Shown: positions 1-7,081, counted from the stretch's first letter. The stretch: 13,754 nt of DNA from Aquificaceae bacterium (GCA_015487535.1 WFPN01000061.1:1-13754), one strand, 5' to 3'. Notes: generated from the sequence alone by a model not told the origin. A program made the numbers and translations.

Positions 1-308
1 AGCCTTATCACCTCCTCGGGCTTGTTCTCGAGCATCCATCCGAGGGTCCTCTCCTTAAGGCCCCCTGGGTAGTTGGAGTGCCTGTAGTACTTCTTCTGCT
101 CCAGCTTCTTGCCGGTGACCCTGATCTTATCGGCATTCACCACTATTACGAAGTCCCCGCAGTCCACGTCGGGCTGGTAGTAGGGCTTGTGCTTGCCTCT
201 AAGTATCTTGGCTATCTCACTCGCAAGCCTGCCCAGAACCTTTCCCTCTGCATCAACCACGTACCACTTCCTTTCCACCTCTTGGGGCTTAACCCTGTAA
301 GTTTTCAT
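1..308 (-). CDS. rplM: 50S ribosomal protein L13 (C-terminus beyond window)
   Basis: Large-subunit ribosomal protein L13, an early assembly protein that binds 23S rRNA. The 102 visible residues begin MKTYRVKPQEVERKWYVVDA, followed by GKVLGRLASEIAKILRGKHK, a DCGDFVIVVNADKIRVTGKK segment and YYRHSNYPGGLKERTLG. All of these are characteristic of bacterial L13. The family is about 140 residues long, so roughly 40 C-terminal residues lie outside the left edge. The start at 306-308 is preceded by a good ribosome binding site (AAAGGAG about 8 bases upstream). In many bacteria rpsI (S9) follows directly, but that would be outside the window. The gene lies 33 bases behind the LysM/LytM gene on the same strand. 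The CTCCCTT and AAAGGAG stretches between them could pair imperfectly over the ribosome binding site, but I do not claim regulation from that. Confidence 0.96.
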   Translation of the reverse strand, partial: MKTYRVKPQEVERKWYVVDAEGKVLGRLASEIAKILRGKHKPYYQPDVDCGDFVIVVNADKIRVTGKKLEQKKYYRHSNYPGGLKERTLGWMLENKPEEVIR

Positions 309-341
309 CTTCCACGCTCCTTTCGGGAAGGGAGTATTCTA

Positions 342-1337
342 CTACTTTTTTCCTAAGTATTCAAGAGGGTTAAGAACGGCCCCGTCCTTGGTCCTCACCT
401 CGAAGTGGAGGGCACATCTGCCCGAGCCAGGCTTCAATCCGACCTTAGCTATAACCTCACCCTTCGAAACCCTGTCTCCCCTCTCTACAAGGTTCTGCAT
501 GTTGTAAGCGTATATGGATAGATAACCCAGGTGCTCGACTATAACCATATTCCCGTAAGGGGTTAGGTCGTCCCCGCTGTATATTACCCTGCCGCTCTCC
601 ACGGCCCTTATCTTGTCCCCGCAGGAGGCGTATATGTCCAGTCCTCTGGAAACCTTGGTGTACTTGCCCTCCACAGGCAAAAAGGACAGCTTGATCTTTG
701 GTTTGTCCAGATACCGTCTCTCGAAGGCTCTCTTGGGAACGGGTATCTTGAGGAGCTGGCCCCTCCTCACTATGTTCGACCTTAGCCTGTTCACCCTCTT
801 TATCTCCCTCCAGTTTACCCCGAACTTCTTAGCTATCTTTATAAGGCTGTCTCCCCTGCGGACCCTGTACTTGACATAGACCACATCCCCCCTTCTATAG
901 CTCCTGCGAGCTTTTTTCCTCGACACACTTTTTCTCGGTATCTTTAACTTCTGTCCAACCCTTATGATGTTCGACCTGAGCCCGTTGTACCTCTTTATCT
1001 CCCTCCAGCTAACGCCGAACTTCTTACCTATCTTCTTGAGGCTGTCCCCCGGGCGGACCCGGTAAACTATGTAATCCTTTTTGTAGTGCTTCTTCCTTAC
1101 CTTCTTTACACGCTTCTTCTTGTATGGGATGCAGATCCTCTGGCCGACCCTCAGGTACTTGGCCTTCCTCAGTCTGGGGTTTGCCCTGAGTATGTCCTTT
1201 ATATACAGGTTGTACCTGTCCGCTATCTTCCAGAGGCTGTCGCCGGGTCTGACCTTGTGGTAGAGTCTGCACTTGCCAGAGAAGGCCTCCCCCACAAAGA
1301 GGCTAATACTTAATAGAAAAACCAAAAAGAGGCTCAT
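342..1337 (-). CDS. Secreted triple-LysM protein with degenerate LytM (M23) domain, likely NlpD/EnvC-type amidase activator
   Basis: A 331-residue envelope protein. Residues 1-20 form a signal peptide (hydrophobic core LFLVFLLSISLFVG). Three LysM peptidoglycan-binding repeats follow at about 26-71, 90-134 and 155-199, each with a (V/R)RxGDSLxKI start and a GQxLxIP end, joined by very basic linkers. Residues 221-327 are a LytM/M23 domain. Aligned by eye to active LytM enzymes, the first zinc-ligand His is Ser230, the YAH histidine is Tyr278 and the first His of HxH is Ala309. Only Asp234 and His311 of the metal and catalytic set remain. Peptidase activity is therefore unlikely. In E. coli NlpD and EnvC, similarly degraded LytM domains activate cell-separation amidases, and that role is inferred here. 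The ATG lies inside the acylphosphatase gene (35-base overlap) and has an AAAGGAGG ribosome binding site 9 bases upstream. There is no lipobox cysteine at the signal peptide end. Confidence 0.88.
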   Translation of the reverse strand: MSLFLVFLLSISLFVGEAFSGKCRLYHKVRPGDSLWKIADRYNLYIKDILRANPRLRKAKYLRVGQRICIPYKKKRVKKVRKKHYKKDYIVYRVRPGDSLKKIGKKFGVSWREIKRYNGLRSNIIRVGQKLKIPRKSVSRKKARRSYRRGDVVYVKYRVRRGDSLIKIAKKFGVNWREIKRVNRLRSNIVRRGQLLKIPVPKRAFERRYLDKPKIKLSFLPVEGKYTKVSRGLDIYASCGDKIRAVESGRVIYSGDDLTPYGNMVIVEHLGYLSIYAYNMQNLVERGDRVSKGEVIAKVGLKPGSGRCALHFEVRTKDGAVLNPLEYLGKK

Positions 1338-1575
1338 CCTCTTCTTCCTCCTTTATTATCTCCAGCCTCTCCACCCTTGATAATCTCGGTCCTTTCCAGA
1401 GTTCTTTTACAAAGTGGCACAGGACTTCTTCATCTCCCTCAGCTAACACCTCGACCCTCCCGTCGGGAAGGTTCCTAACCCAACCTGATATACCGAGGCT
1501 CTCGGCCACCCTCTGCGTGTAGGCCCTGAAACCAACGCCCTGAACGAGACCGGAGACGAAGATCCTGAAACGCAT
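1303..1575 (-). CDS. acyP: Acylphosphatase
   Basis: A small cytosolic enzyme that hydrolyses acyl phosphates such as carbamoyl phosphate and 1,3-bisphosphoglycerate. The length of 90 residues is typical. The family signature GLVQGVGFRAYTQRVA is at residues 9-24 and GWVRNLPDGRVEV at 31-43. The catalytic pair is Arg17 and Asn35, equivalent to Arg23 and Asn41 of the muscle enzyme. The protein ends in a Glu-rich stretch (IIKEEEEDEP) whose codons also supply the ribosome binding site of the overlapping downstream LysM/LytM gene, so the two are probably translated from one mRNA. A TATTAT -10 box lies only 7 bases upstream of the ATG and no Shine-Dalgarno sequence is visible, so a leaderless or near-leaderless transcript is inferred. 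Confidence 0.95.
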   Translation of the reverse strand: MRFRIFVSGLVQGVGFRAYTQRVAESLGISGWVRNLPDGRVEVLAEGDEEVLCHFVKELWKGPRLSRVERLEIIKEEEEDEPLFGFSIKY

Positions 1576-1581
1576 AGCCCT

Positions 1582-1588
1582 TATAATA
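1582..1588. promoter_or_regulatory. Overlapping divergent -10 boxes
   Basis: The sequence TATAATA reads as a perfect TATAAT -10 on the plus strand (1582-1587) for the gene at 1611, and as TATTAT on the minus strand (1583-1588) for the acylphosphatase gene. The two promoters would therefore compete for the same DNA. The plus transcript would carry a leader with a GGGAGG ribosome binding site (1597-1602), whereas the minus transcript would start at or next to the ATG. No strong -35 box is evident on either side. Confidence 0.5.
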
Positions 1589-1610
1589 TTACCAAAGGGA
1601 GGAATACTGA

Positions 1611-2024
1611 ATGAACGGAAGGGTCCAGTTTTTGCTCAACCCCCTCAAGAACGACAAGGTTTGGGCCGTAATGACACCGGACGGCGAACTGATGTACGAC
1701 CTTATGTCGGTCAAGAGGGCCGAATTCTGCATGGCGGAAAACGAACAGTACTGGCTAAATCCCTTCGGAGGGTCTTTCGAGTGGGATACCAAGGTCTCTA
1801 AACCTTACGAGGCTGAGTTCGTCTTCTTCAAAAGGGAAGCCCAGCAGTACATGTGTGTCTTCGATCTGAACGTGGCCGATCTCCAGTATATAGATTACGC
1901 TCCGGCGAGCGGTGAGCTCATCTTTGACGATGTGGAGCTTTCTAAGAAATTGAACACGAAGGATCTTAACGAGTTTAAAAGGTTCATGAACGAGCTCTGG
2001 GAGTACGTGAAGGAGACGGCCTGA
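1611..2024 (+). CDS. Conserved-looking hypothetical protein, 137 residues
   Basis: I do not recognise the family. The protein is soluble and acidic, with no signal peptide or membrane segment. It is rich in aromatic residues, with Trp at WAVMTPDGELMYD, YWLNPFGGSFEWD and near the C-terminus (NELWEYVKE). Predicted character is mixed beta then alpha: the first two thirds alternate hydrophobic and polar residues like beta strands, and the last 30 residues (KDLNEFKRFMNELWEYVKE) look like an amphipathic helix. There are two cysteines but no metal motif. Start choice is supported by GGGAGG 8 bases upstream and a TATAAT promoter. Its TGA shares one base with the ATG of the Trm112-like gene (TGATG), so the two are almost certainly translationally coupled and may work together. 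Confidence 0.85.
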   Translation: MNGRVQFLLNPLKNDKVWAVMTPDGELMYDLMSVKRAEFCMAENEQYWLNPFGGSFEWDTKVSKPYEAEFVFFKREAQQYMCVFDLNVADLQYIDYAPASGELIFDDVELSKKLNTKDLNEFKRFMNELWEYVKETA

Positions 2025-2203
2025 TGCTGAGCAAAGAGCTACTGGAGATCCTCGCCTGTCCCGTTTGCAAGGGAGATCTGGTTTACGAGGAGGACAAGGG
2101 TAGGCTAGCTTGCAACAGTTGCAGGGTCTATTACGAGATCAAAGAAGGGATACCTGTTCTGCTTCCCGACTCTGGAAAACCTCTCGAAGAAGGTAGTTCC
2201 TGA
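2024..2203 (+). CDS. Trm112-like (UPF0434/COG2835) zinc-ribbon protein
   Basis: A 59-residue protein reading MLSKELLEILACPVCKGDL and continuing through YEEDKGRLACNSC and YYEIKEGIPVLLPDS. Two Cys pairs, Cys12/Cys15 and Cys30/Cys33, form a zinc-ribbon, and the IPVLLPD ending is diagnostic of the UPF0434/Trm112 family. In eukaryotes and archaea Trm112 is an obligate partner and stabiliser of SAM-dependent methyltransferases that modify tRNA, rRNA and release factors. The bacterial role is less settled, and a partner-protein role here is inference. The ATG overlaps the stop of the preceding hypothetical gene by one base. The last 65 bases overlap, tail to tail, the end of the HAD hydrolase gene on the other strand. 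Confidence 0.93.
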   Translation: MLSKELLEILACPVCKGDLVYEEDKGRLACNSCRVYYEIKEGIPVLLPDSGKPLEEGSS

Positions 2204-2840
2204 GCTCCTCCTCGTTTCCGGTGGAGAAGTCCGCGGGAAGATCGAGGTCCACGACCTTTTTGAAGTGAACGAACTTCATAGGCTTGCCGTAGATCTTCCT
2301 GTAGTAAGTGACCATCTCTAGATCCGCCCTGTTGTCTCCCACGTATATCCCATCTTCAGCCCCCAAGGTCTCCATGCAGAGGTGGAGCGGGAAAGGATGG
2401 GGCTTCCTTAGGTTCTTGTCCACCACATCGTCCTCGTCCACCGTGCAGTTAAAGAACTCCCCGATCCCGAACCTGTCCAGAACGAACTCGAGATCCACCT
2501 TAGGCCTTCCTGTAACTATACCGAGGGTTACCCCAGCGTCCTTCAGGCTCTTGAAGAACTCCCTAGATAGGATCTGCTTTTCCCTGTACTTGAGCCTCTC
2601 GTAGATCTCCGTAAACACCCTGACCAACTCATCATAGTCGGCCTCTCCGCCGAACTCCTTTATCACCTCGTATGTGGCGTCCCAGTCGTTGTTTATGCCT
2701 TTGGAGAACTTTATCCTCTTTATATCCTCAAGAGGCACCTCCTCCTTGAGGTAAAACTCGGCCGTCTCCTTTATGGCCAGATGGTAGCTCTCGCGGACGT
2801 CCACTATGACGCCGTCCACATCGAAGATAACCGCTCTCAT
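2139..2840 (-). CDS. HAD-superfamily (subfamily IA) phosphatase-like hydrolase
   Basis: A 233-residue cytosolic hydrolase with all four HAD motifs. Motif I is FDVDGVIVD with the nucleophile Asp7 and the acid/base Asp9. Motif II is GIVTGRP (Thr110), motif III is Lys146 in RKPHP, and motif IV is YVGDNRADLEM (Asp169 and Asp173). The alpha-helical cap begins with RESYHLAIKETAEFYL and contains KGINNDWDATYEVI. The latter resembles the HAD-IA group annotated as related to imidazole-glycerol-phosphate dehydratase (TIGR01548-like). The substrate is unknown. The ATG overlaps the LysR stop by four bases (ATGA), so it is the last gene of a LysR-HAD pair and may be regulated with it. The final 22 residues are encoded opposite the Trm112-like gene. 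Confidence 0.9.
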   Translation of the reverse strand: MRAVIFDVDGVIVDVRESYHLAIKETAEFYLKEEVPLEDIKRIKFSKGINNDWDATYEVIKEFGGEADYDELVRVFTEIYERLKYREKQILSREFFKSLKDAGVTLGIVTGRPKVDLEFVLDRFGIGEFFNCTVDEDDVVDKNLRKPHPFPLHLCMETLGAEDGIYVGDNRADLEMVTYYRKIYGKPMKFVHFKKVVDLDLPADFSTGNEEELRNYLLREVFQSREAEQVSLL

Positions 2841-3751
2841 ACCCTCTCTGGAACTATCTCCTGGGTTTTGGTGAGTACGAACTTGACGAAGTTGCTAGAC
2901 AGGAAGGTTATGTTTGAGTTCTTCGGGTAGATTATGTTGAACCTTCGCTTGACTTTGAAGCCCTTAATATTGACAGGTATTATGTTCCCGCTCTCTATCT
3001 CCCTCAGGATAAGGCCCTTCGAGAGGAAGGAGGCTCCATACCCTCCTTTAACTATGTTCATTATAGTTCTGCTGTTGTTCGCCTCTATCTTTATGTTCAA
3101 CCTCTCAAAGACTATGCCGAGTTTCTCCAGGGCCTCCCTAACTATCTTCCTAGTTCCCGAGTTCATCTCCCTCATCACGAGGTCTATATCGTAGAGCTCT
3201 TCTGGTTCTATCTCCTCCTTCTGGGCCACCGGGCTCCCAGGGTAGGTGAAGAACACTATCTCGTCCTCAAGCCAGGGAACGCTCACGAACTTGTTGGAGG
3301 GCTCTCTCTCTATTATTCCCAGGTTCAGCACTCCCGATAGAAGTCCCTCCTCCACGTCGTGCGAGTTTCCCGTAAATATCTTCACCGTTGCACTGGGAAA
3401 CTCTTTGTGAAACTCGGCTATCAGCGTGGGTATTATGTACTCGCTCAGCGTGGCGCTGACCCCTAGAAAGAGCGTATCCTTAAGGTCCTTCTTTATCTTG
3501 GCTATCTCCTCCATCAGGCCCTCGTAGCTACCGAGGAGGATCTTCGCTATCTCGTATATACGCTTTCCCTCTTCGGTGAGGCACATCTTTCCTCCCTGCC
3601 TCTGGAAAAGTTTGGCTCCGATGGTCTTTTCGAGGGCCTTTATCTGCTGGGTTACCGCCGGCTGGGTTATGTATAGGATCTCCGAGGCTTTTGAGAAGCT
3701 CCCCAAGTCTGCAACAGTAACGAAAGTCTTGAGCTTAGATATATCGATCAT
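2837..3751 (-). CDS. LysR-family transcriptional regulator
   Basis: 304 residues, the usual length for the family. Residues 1-60 are the winged helix-turn-helix: LKTFVTVADLGSFSKASEIL, then ITQPAVTQQIKALEKTIGAKLFQR and LTEEGKRIYE. A linker helix follows, then a periplasmic-binding-like effector domain from about residue 90 (LFLGVSATLSEYIIPTLIAEF, VKIFTGNSHDVEEGLLSGVLNLGIIE). The effector is unknown. The layout resembles CysB/CbbR-type regulators, but that does not fix the ligand. LysR proteins usually control a divergent neighbour and themselves; here there is no divergent gene, because queE lies upstream on the same strand. Plausible targets are its own promoter, the coupled HAD gene or a distant locus. 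The start is preceded by a TATAAT promoter rather than a ribosome binding site. Confidence 0.96.
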   Translation of the reverse strand: MIDISKLKTFVTVADLGSFSKASEILYITQPAVTQQIKALEKTIGAKLFQRQGGKMCLTEEGKRIYEIAKILLGSYEGLMEEIAKIKKDLKDTLFLGVSATLSEYIIPTLIAEFHKEFPSATVKIFTGNSHDVEEGLLSGVLNLGIIEREPSNKFVSVPWLEDEIVFFTYPGSPVAQKEEIEPEELYDIDLVMREMNSGTRKIVREALEKLGIVFERLNIKIEANNSRTIMNIVKGGYGASFLSKGLILREIESGNIIPVNIKGFKVKRRFNIIYPKNSNITFLSSNFVKFVLTKTQEIVPERV

Positions 3752-3762
3752 ATCAAACTTTA

Positions 3763-3790
3763 ATTATAGTATAAGCCCTACTTATTGCAA
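3763..3790 (-). promoter_or_regulatory. Sigma-70-like promoter of the LysR gene
   Basis: On the minus strand a TTGCAA -35 (3785-3790), a 16-base spacer and a perfect TATAAT -10 (3763-3768) precede the LysR ATG by only 11 bases. The expected transcription start would lie within about 5 bases of the ATG, and no ribosome binding site is present, so the mRNA is inferred to be nearly leaderless. The promoter lies in the short gap after queE, which makes the LysR-HAD pair a transcription unit of its own, with possible read-through from infB-queE. Confidence 0.6.
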
Positions 3791-3810
3791 GTATAAAGGA
3801 CATAAATAAT

Positions 3811-4467
3811 CTAAGGCAGACCTAAGAGCTTGTGCATCTGGGGTAGAACGCGAACGCTGAAGCCCTTTGAGGCTAGTTCTCTCTGTATAGATAGAGCCTT
3901 CCTGAAGAAGGTCTCCTTGTTCCCCTCAGGCTGAAGAACGACCCTTTCTTCCCTCACGAAGGGCTCGAATTCCTTCCTGAGAAGGACCTCGGTTCTCAAA
4001 TCGTCGTCCACCACAAACTTAAGCTCCCTGGCGAACTCCAGTATCCTGGGATGTGTAAAGAAGTTAACCACTCCCTTGGGAGAGCAGGTTATGTGGATCG
4101 ATCCTGCCACCCTCTCCATACCTGGTATCCACAGGGTTCCGTTCGTTTCTATCTGGACCGAAAAGCCCTCCTCGAGCAGGGATTCAACTAGGGCTGGTAA
4201 ACCCCTGTGGGTGAAGGGCTCCCCTCCCGTTATAACTACATGCTTGAAAGGGGACCTCTTTACCTTGCTCAGGACATCTTCTACCCGAGTAGAACCTTCC
4301 TTGAACTCCAGGGCCTCGGGCTGATCACACCAAGGACATCTCAGGTTACATCCCTGGAGACGAACAAAGATAGAGGGCGTCCCGGTTAGGAGGCCCTCTC
4401 CCTGTATAGTCTCGTATATCTCGTTTACGCTCAGAGCTCTCTCTGCTCTAACTTTATCTCGTAGCAT
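3811..4467 (-). CDS. queE: 7-carboxy-7-deazaguanine synthase (radical SAM)
   Basis: Radical-SAM enzyme that contracts 6-carboxy-tetrahydropterin to 7-carboxy-7-deazaguanine, a step in preQ0/queuosine synthesis for tRNA. At 218 residues it has the family N-terminus VNEIYETIQGEGLLTGTPSI. The CxxxCxxC iron-sulfur motif at Cys40, Cys44 and Cys47 (QGCNLRCPWCDQ) is the QueE form. The glycine-rich SAM-binding VVITGGEPF, QIETNGT, and a CSPK-type segment (ITCSPKG) are also present. The C-terminal VLPQMHKLLGLP also resembles the family end. The ATG lies 37 bases inside the end of infB with GGAG upstream, so it is co-transcribed with infB. No other queuosine gene (queC, queD, queF, tgt) is in the window. 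A shorter start near the SVNEIY segment cannot be excluded. Confidence 0.93.
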   Translation of the reverse strand: MLRDKVRAERALSVNEIYETIQGEGLLTGTPSIFVRLQGCNLRCPWCDQPEALEFKEGSTRVEDVLSKVKRSPFKHVVITGGEPFTHRGLPALVESLLEEGFSVQIETNGTLWIPGMERVAGSIHITCSPKGVVNFFTHPRILEFARELKFVVDDDLRTEVLLRKEFEPFVREERVVLQPEGNKETFFRKALSIQRELASKGFSVRVLPQMHKLLGLP

Positions 4468-6791
4468 TCTATAACGTCTCCGACCTTGACGTCGTTAAAG
4501 TCCTTGAGCTTCACACCACATTCGTATCCTCTTGCCACCTCTTGAACGTCCTCCTTGAACCTTCTCAGGCTCTCTATCTGGCCGTCGTAAACCACAACGC
4601 CATCCCTTATAAGCCTTGCTTTAGCACCCCTGACTATCTTGCCGTCGAGAACGTAGCATCCCGCCACAGTACCGAACTTCTTAACCTTGAAGGTGGCCCT
4701 GACCTCAGCGGAACCGAGGATCTCCTCCCTCTCCACAGGCTCGAGGAGACCCTGGAGGGCCTTCTTAACGTCGTCTATGACCTGATAGATTATCCCGTAC
4801 ATCCGGGCATCAACCTTCTCCTTCTCTATAAGCTCCCTCGCCTTGGGATCGGGTCTTGTGTTGAAGCCGATGATAATAGCCCCGGAAGCCTTCGCGAGCA
4901 TAACGTCGTTCTCTGTTATACCCCCGACCGCCCCATGGATTATCCTGACCGAAACCTCGTCGGTGGAAAGTTCCTCGAGGGACTTTTTGAGAGCCTCCAG
5001 AGAACCCATTGTGTCAGCCTTGACTATAACCCTGAGCTCCTTTATCTCTCCAGACTCTATCTTCTTGTATATGTCCTCGAGCCTCACGCTCTGGGCGAGC
5101 TTCTCCTCCTTCTCCCTCTTCTCTCTTATCTTCTCAGCGAGCTCCCTCGCCTTCTTTTCGCTCTCAACGACCACAAGGGTATCTCCCGCCTCCGGGAGCT
5201 CCTCGAATCCCAGTACCTCCACCGGGGTAGAAGGGCCTGCCTCCTTGACCTGCCTTCCCTTGTCGTCGAACATGGCCCTTACCCTTCCGTGGGTGATGCC
5301 GGCAACGAATATGTCTCCCACACGGAGCGTCCCTTCCTGGACTATCACGGTGGCCGTTGGCCCCTTCTTCCTGTCCAGCTTTGTTTCTATGATCACGCCC
5401 TTGGCCCTCTTGTTGGGGTTGGCCTTGAGCTCAAGTATGTCCGCAAGCAGGGTTATCATCTCGAGGAGCTGATCGACGTTCTGGCCCGTTTTGGCGGAGA
5501 CGTCCACAAAAACCGTATCTCCTCCCCAGTCCTCGGGGATAAGGCCGTGCTCTGAGAGCTCCCTTCTTACCTTCATCGGATCCGCGCCGGGTTTGTCTAT
5601 CTTATTAACGGCCACGATTATGGGAACGTCGAAGGCCTTGGCGTGGTTTATGGCTTCTACCGTCTGGGGCATAACCCCGTCGTCCGCCGCGACGACGAGG
5701 ACAGCTATGTCGGTGATCTGGGCTCCCCTCGCCCTCAGAGTCGTGAAGGCTTCGTGCCCGGGGGTGTCGAGGAAGGTTATCACCCTGCCGTCGGGGAGTT
5801 TTACCTGCGATGCACCTATGTGCTGGGTTATTCCACCCTTCTCCCTCTCGGCCACGTTCGTCTTCCTTATCGTATCCAGCAGTGTCGTCTTACCGTGATC
5901 AACGTGTCCCATAACGACAACTATCGGGGGCCTCGGCTTGAGATCCTCGGGCCTGTCCGGTATCTCCTCTATGAGTACCTCTTCCTCCTCTTCCTTCTTA
6001 GCCTCTGCCAGGAAACCGAAGCTCTCCGCTATCTCAACCGCTACGTCGGTTGGGACCGCCTGGTTTATGGTGGCCAGTATTCCCTTCTTGAGCAAGGCCT
6101 CCATGACCTTGTTGGCCGGAACACCGAGCATATCGGCCAGCTCTCTTACCGTTATCCCCTCGTGTATCTCGACGATCTTTATCTCGTCCTCCTTCTTCTC
6201 CTTCTGCTTCTGTTTCTTCTCCTCTTTCTTCTTCTCCCGCTCCATCTGTTGCTGGAGCTTCTTGAGTATCTGCTCCTCCTCTTTAGAGAGCTTCTCCTTT
6301 TTCTTCTCCTCTGCTACAGGTTGGGGCTTTTTCTCCTCCTTCTTCTCCTCAACCGGTTTGGGAGCTTCTTTTGGCTTTTCCTCTAACTTCGGAGGCTTCT
6401 TAAACTCTCTGACAGGTCTCCTTTCAGGTCTCGGCTTCCTCTCGGGTTTTGGAGGTTTCAGCTCCTCCTTGGGTTTCTCCTTTATCTCCTTTCCAAGGGC
6501 CTCGGCCACAACCTCCTCTATCGGCTTCTCCTCTACCTTTATCTCCTCTTCCTCTTCCTGAAGCTCTTCCTTTTCCTCTCTTTCCTTTACGGCAACGGCA
6601 GCTTCCTTCTCTTCCTTCTTCGGTTCTCCGAACTCCTGGTATATCATCTCCAGGTGGAAGTCCTCGAGTGTATGGAAGTTAGACCAGTTCTTCCCGTCGT
6701 CCCTTGGGGCCCACTCCTCGAGAAACTCGATAAGCTCCTTGGGTTTCAGTCCAAGCTCCTTTGCAACGTCGAGAACGCGCTTCTTATCCAA
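4431..6791 (-). CDS. infB: Translation initiation factor IF-2
   Basis: GTPase that brings initiator fMet-tRNA to the 30S subunit and promotes subunit joining. 786 residues. An N-terminal IF2-N-like segment (1-57) is followed by a long Lys/Glu/Pro-rich low-complexity linker (about 58-205) and a second IF2-N module (about 206-260, ITVRELADMLGVPANKVMEAL). The G domain has GHVDHGKT at 295-302, DTPGHEAF from 342, NKID at 396-399 and a VSAKTG switch. Domains II to IV complete the C-terminus, ending with the fMet-tRNA-binding beta barrel (GYECGVKLKDFNDVKVGDVI). The start is a TTG with AGGAGG nine bases upstream, and a TATAAT promoter lies just before it. queE overlaps its 3' end. The strongly biased codons leave long empty frames on the opposite strand, which are not genes. 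Confidence 0.98.
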   Translation of the reverse strand: MDKKRVLDVAKELGLKPKELIEFLEEWAPRDDGKNWSNFHTLEDFHLEMIYQEFGEPKKEEKEAAVAVKEREEKEELQEEEEEIKVEEKPIEEVVAEALGKEIKEKPKEELKPPKPERKPRPERRPVREFKKPPKLEEKPKEAPKPVEEKKEEKKPQPVAEEKKKEKLSKEEEQILKKLQQQMEREKKKEEKKQKQKEKKEDEIKIVEIHEGITVRELADMLGVPANKVMEALLKKGILATINQAVPTDVAVEIAESFGFLAEAKKEEEEEVLIEEIPDRPEDLKPRPPIVVVMGHVDHGKTTLLDTIRKTNVAEREKGGITQHIGASQVKLPDGRVITFLDTPGHEAFTTLRARGAQITDIAVLVVAADDGVMPQTVEAINHAKAFDVPIIVAVNKIDKPGADPMKVRRELSEHGLIPEDWGGDTVFVDVSAKTGQNVDQLLEMITLLADILELKANPNKRAKGVIIETKLDRKKGPTATVIVQEGTLRVGDIFVAGITHGRVRAMFDDKGRQVKEAGPSTPVEVLGFEELPEAGDTLVVVESEKKARELAEKIREKREKEEKLAQSVRLEDIYKKIESGEIKELRVIVKADTMGSLEALKKSLEELSTDEVSVRIIHGAVGGITENDVMLAKASGAIIIGFNTRPDPKARELIEKEKVDARMYGIIYQVIDDVKKALQGLLEPVEREEILGSAEVRATFKVKKFGTVAGCYVLDGKIVRGAKARLIRDGVVVYDGQIESLRRFKEDVQEVARGYECGVKLKDFNDVKVGDVIECYEIKLEQREL

Positions 6792-6815
6792 TACTTCAAA
6801 CCTCCTAAAAGATAT

Positions 6816-6844
6816 ATTATAGGCTTGGGACCTTCCGATGCCAC
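6816..6844 (-). promoter_or_regulatory. infB promoter
   Basis: On the minus strand a perfect TATAAT -10 lies at 6816-6821. A GTGGCA -35 (four of six consensus positions) lies at 6839-6844 with a 17-base spacer. The leader would be about 20 bases and contains the AGGAGG ribosome binding site used by the TTG start. The promoter ends a few bases short of the left copy of the 16-bp direct repeat, so the neighbouring cassette has left it intact. Confidence 0.6.
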
Positions 6845-6847
6845 AGC

Positions 6848-6863
6848 CCTCGTATAATATCAG
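6848..6863. repeat. 16-bp direct repeat, left copy
   Basis: CCTCGTATAATATCAG is repeated exactly at 7368-7383 in the same orientation. The two copies bracket the DUF2283/toxin cassette. Both contain TATAAT reading rightward, although only the right copy has a gene just downstream. The left copy is followed by a partial tandem ATCAGGG-ATCAGGG (6859-6872). A duplicated insertion site or an ancestral promoter copied on insertion would explain it. Confidence 0.8.
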
Positions 6864-6877
6864 GGATCAGGGCAAGG

Positions 6878-7081
6878 TTAGGCCGAAGCAAGTTTGATGG
6901 GTATATCTACTGGCTTGTCTCTGAAGCTCTCTGTAAAGTGTTCTATCTCTATTCCTACTATCCTTCCGTTGCTGTCGTAATCCACCACTACATCATCCAT
7001 GATCTCCTCGGACTCCACGCTAGGCGCTTCCACGAGCTCTATGTAAAGCGTGTCCGTATCTTGAAAATACTGAATTTTCAT
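6878..7081 (-). CDS. DUF2283 family protein, putative antitoxin
   Basis: A 67-residue protein beginning MKIQYFQDTDTLYIELVEAP, followed by EIMDDVVVDYDSNGRIVGIE. This is the compact beta-strand DUF2283 signature (xYxxxxDxLYIxL then DDVxVDYDxxGxIVGIEI). DUF2283 proteins are small and acidic. They are commonly found next to DUF4258-like genes in an arrangement typical of toxin-antitoxin pairs, so an antitoxin role is inferred from context. A strong ribosome binding site (AAGGAGG) precedes the ATG, and the ATG overlaps the TGA of the upstream frameshifted gene by four bases (ATGA). This frame is intact, unlike its partner. It ends only 14 bases from the left direct repeat. Confidence 0.85.
   Translation of the reverse strand: MKIQYFQDTDTLYIELVEAPSVESEEIMDDVVVDYDSNGRIVGIEIEHFTESFRDKPVDIPIKLASA

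Noticed and set aside
309..341. L13 autoregulatory RNA element before rplM
   Set aside because: The gap has only an imperfect short pairing near the ribosome binding site, too little to call a regulatory structure.
4542..6561. Long plus-strand open frames opposite infB (for example 4542-5555 and 5643-6386)
   Set aside because: They are antisense shadows caused by infB codon bias. Their products are Leu- or Ser-rich with no domains, and infB is unambiguous.
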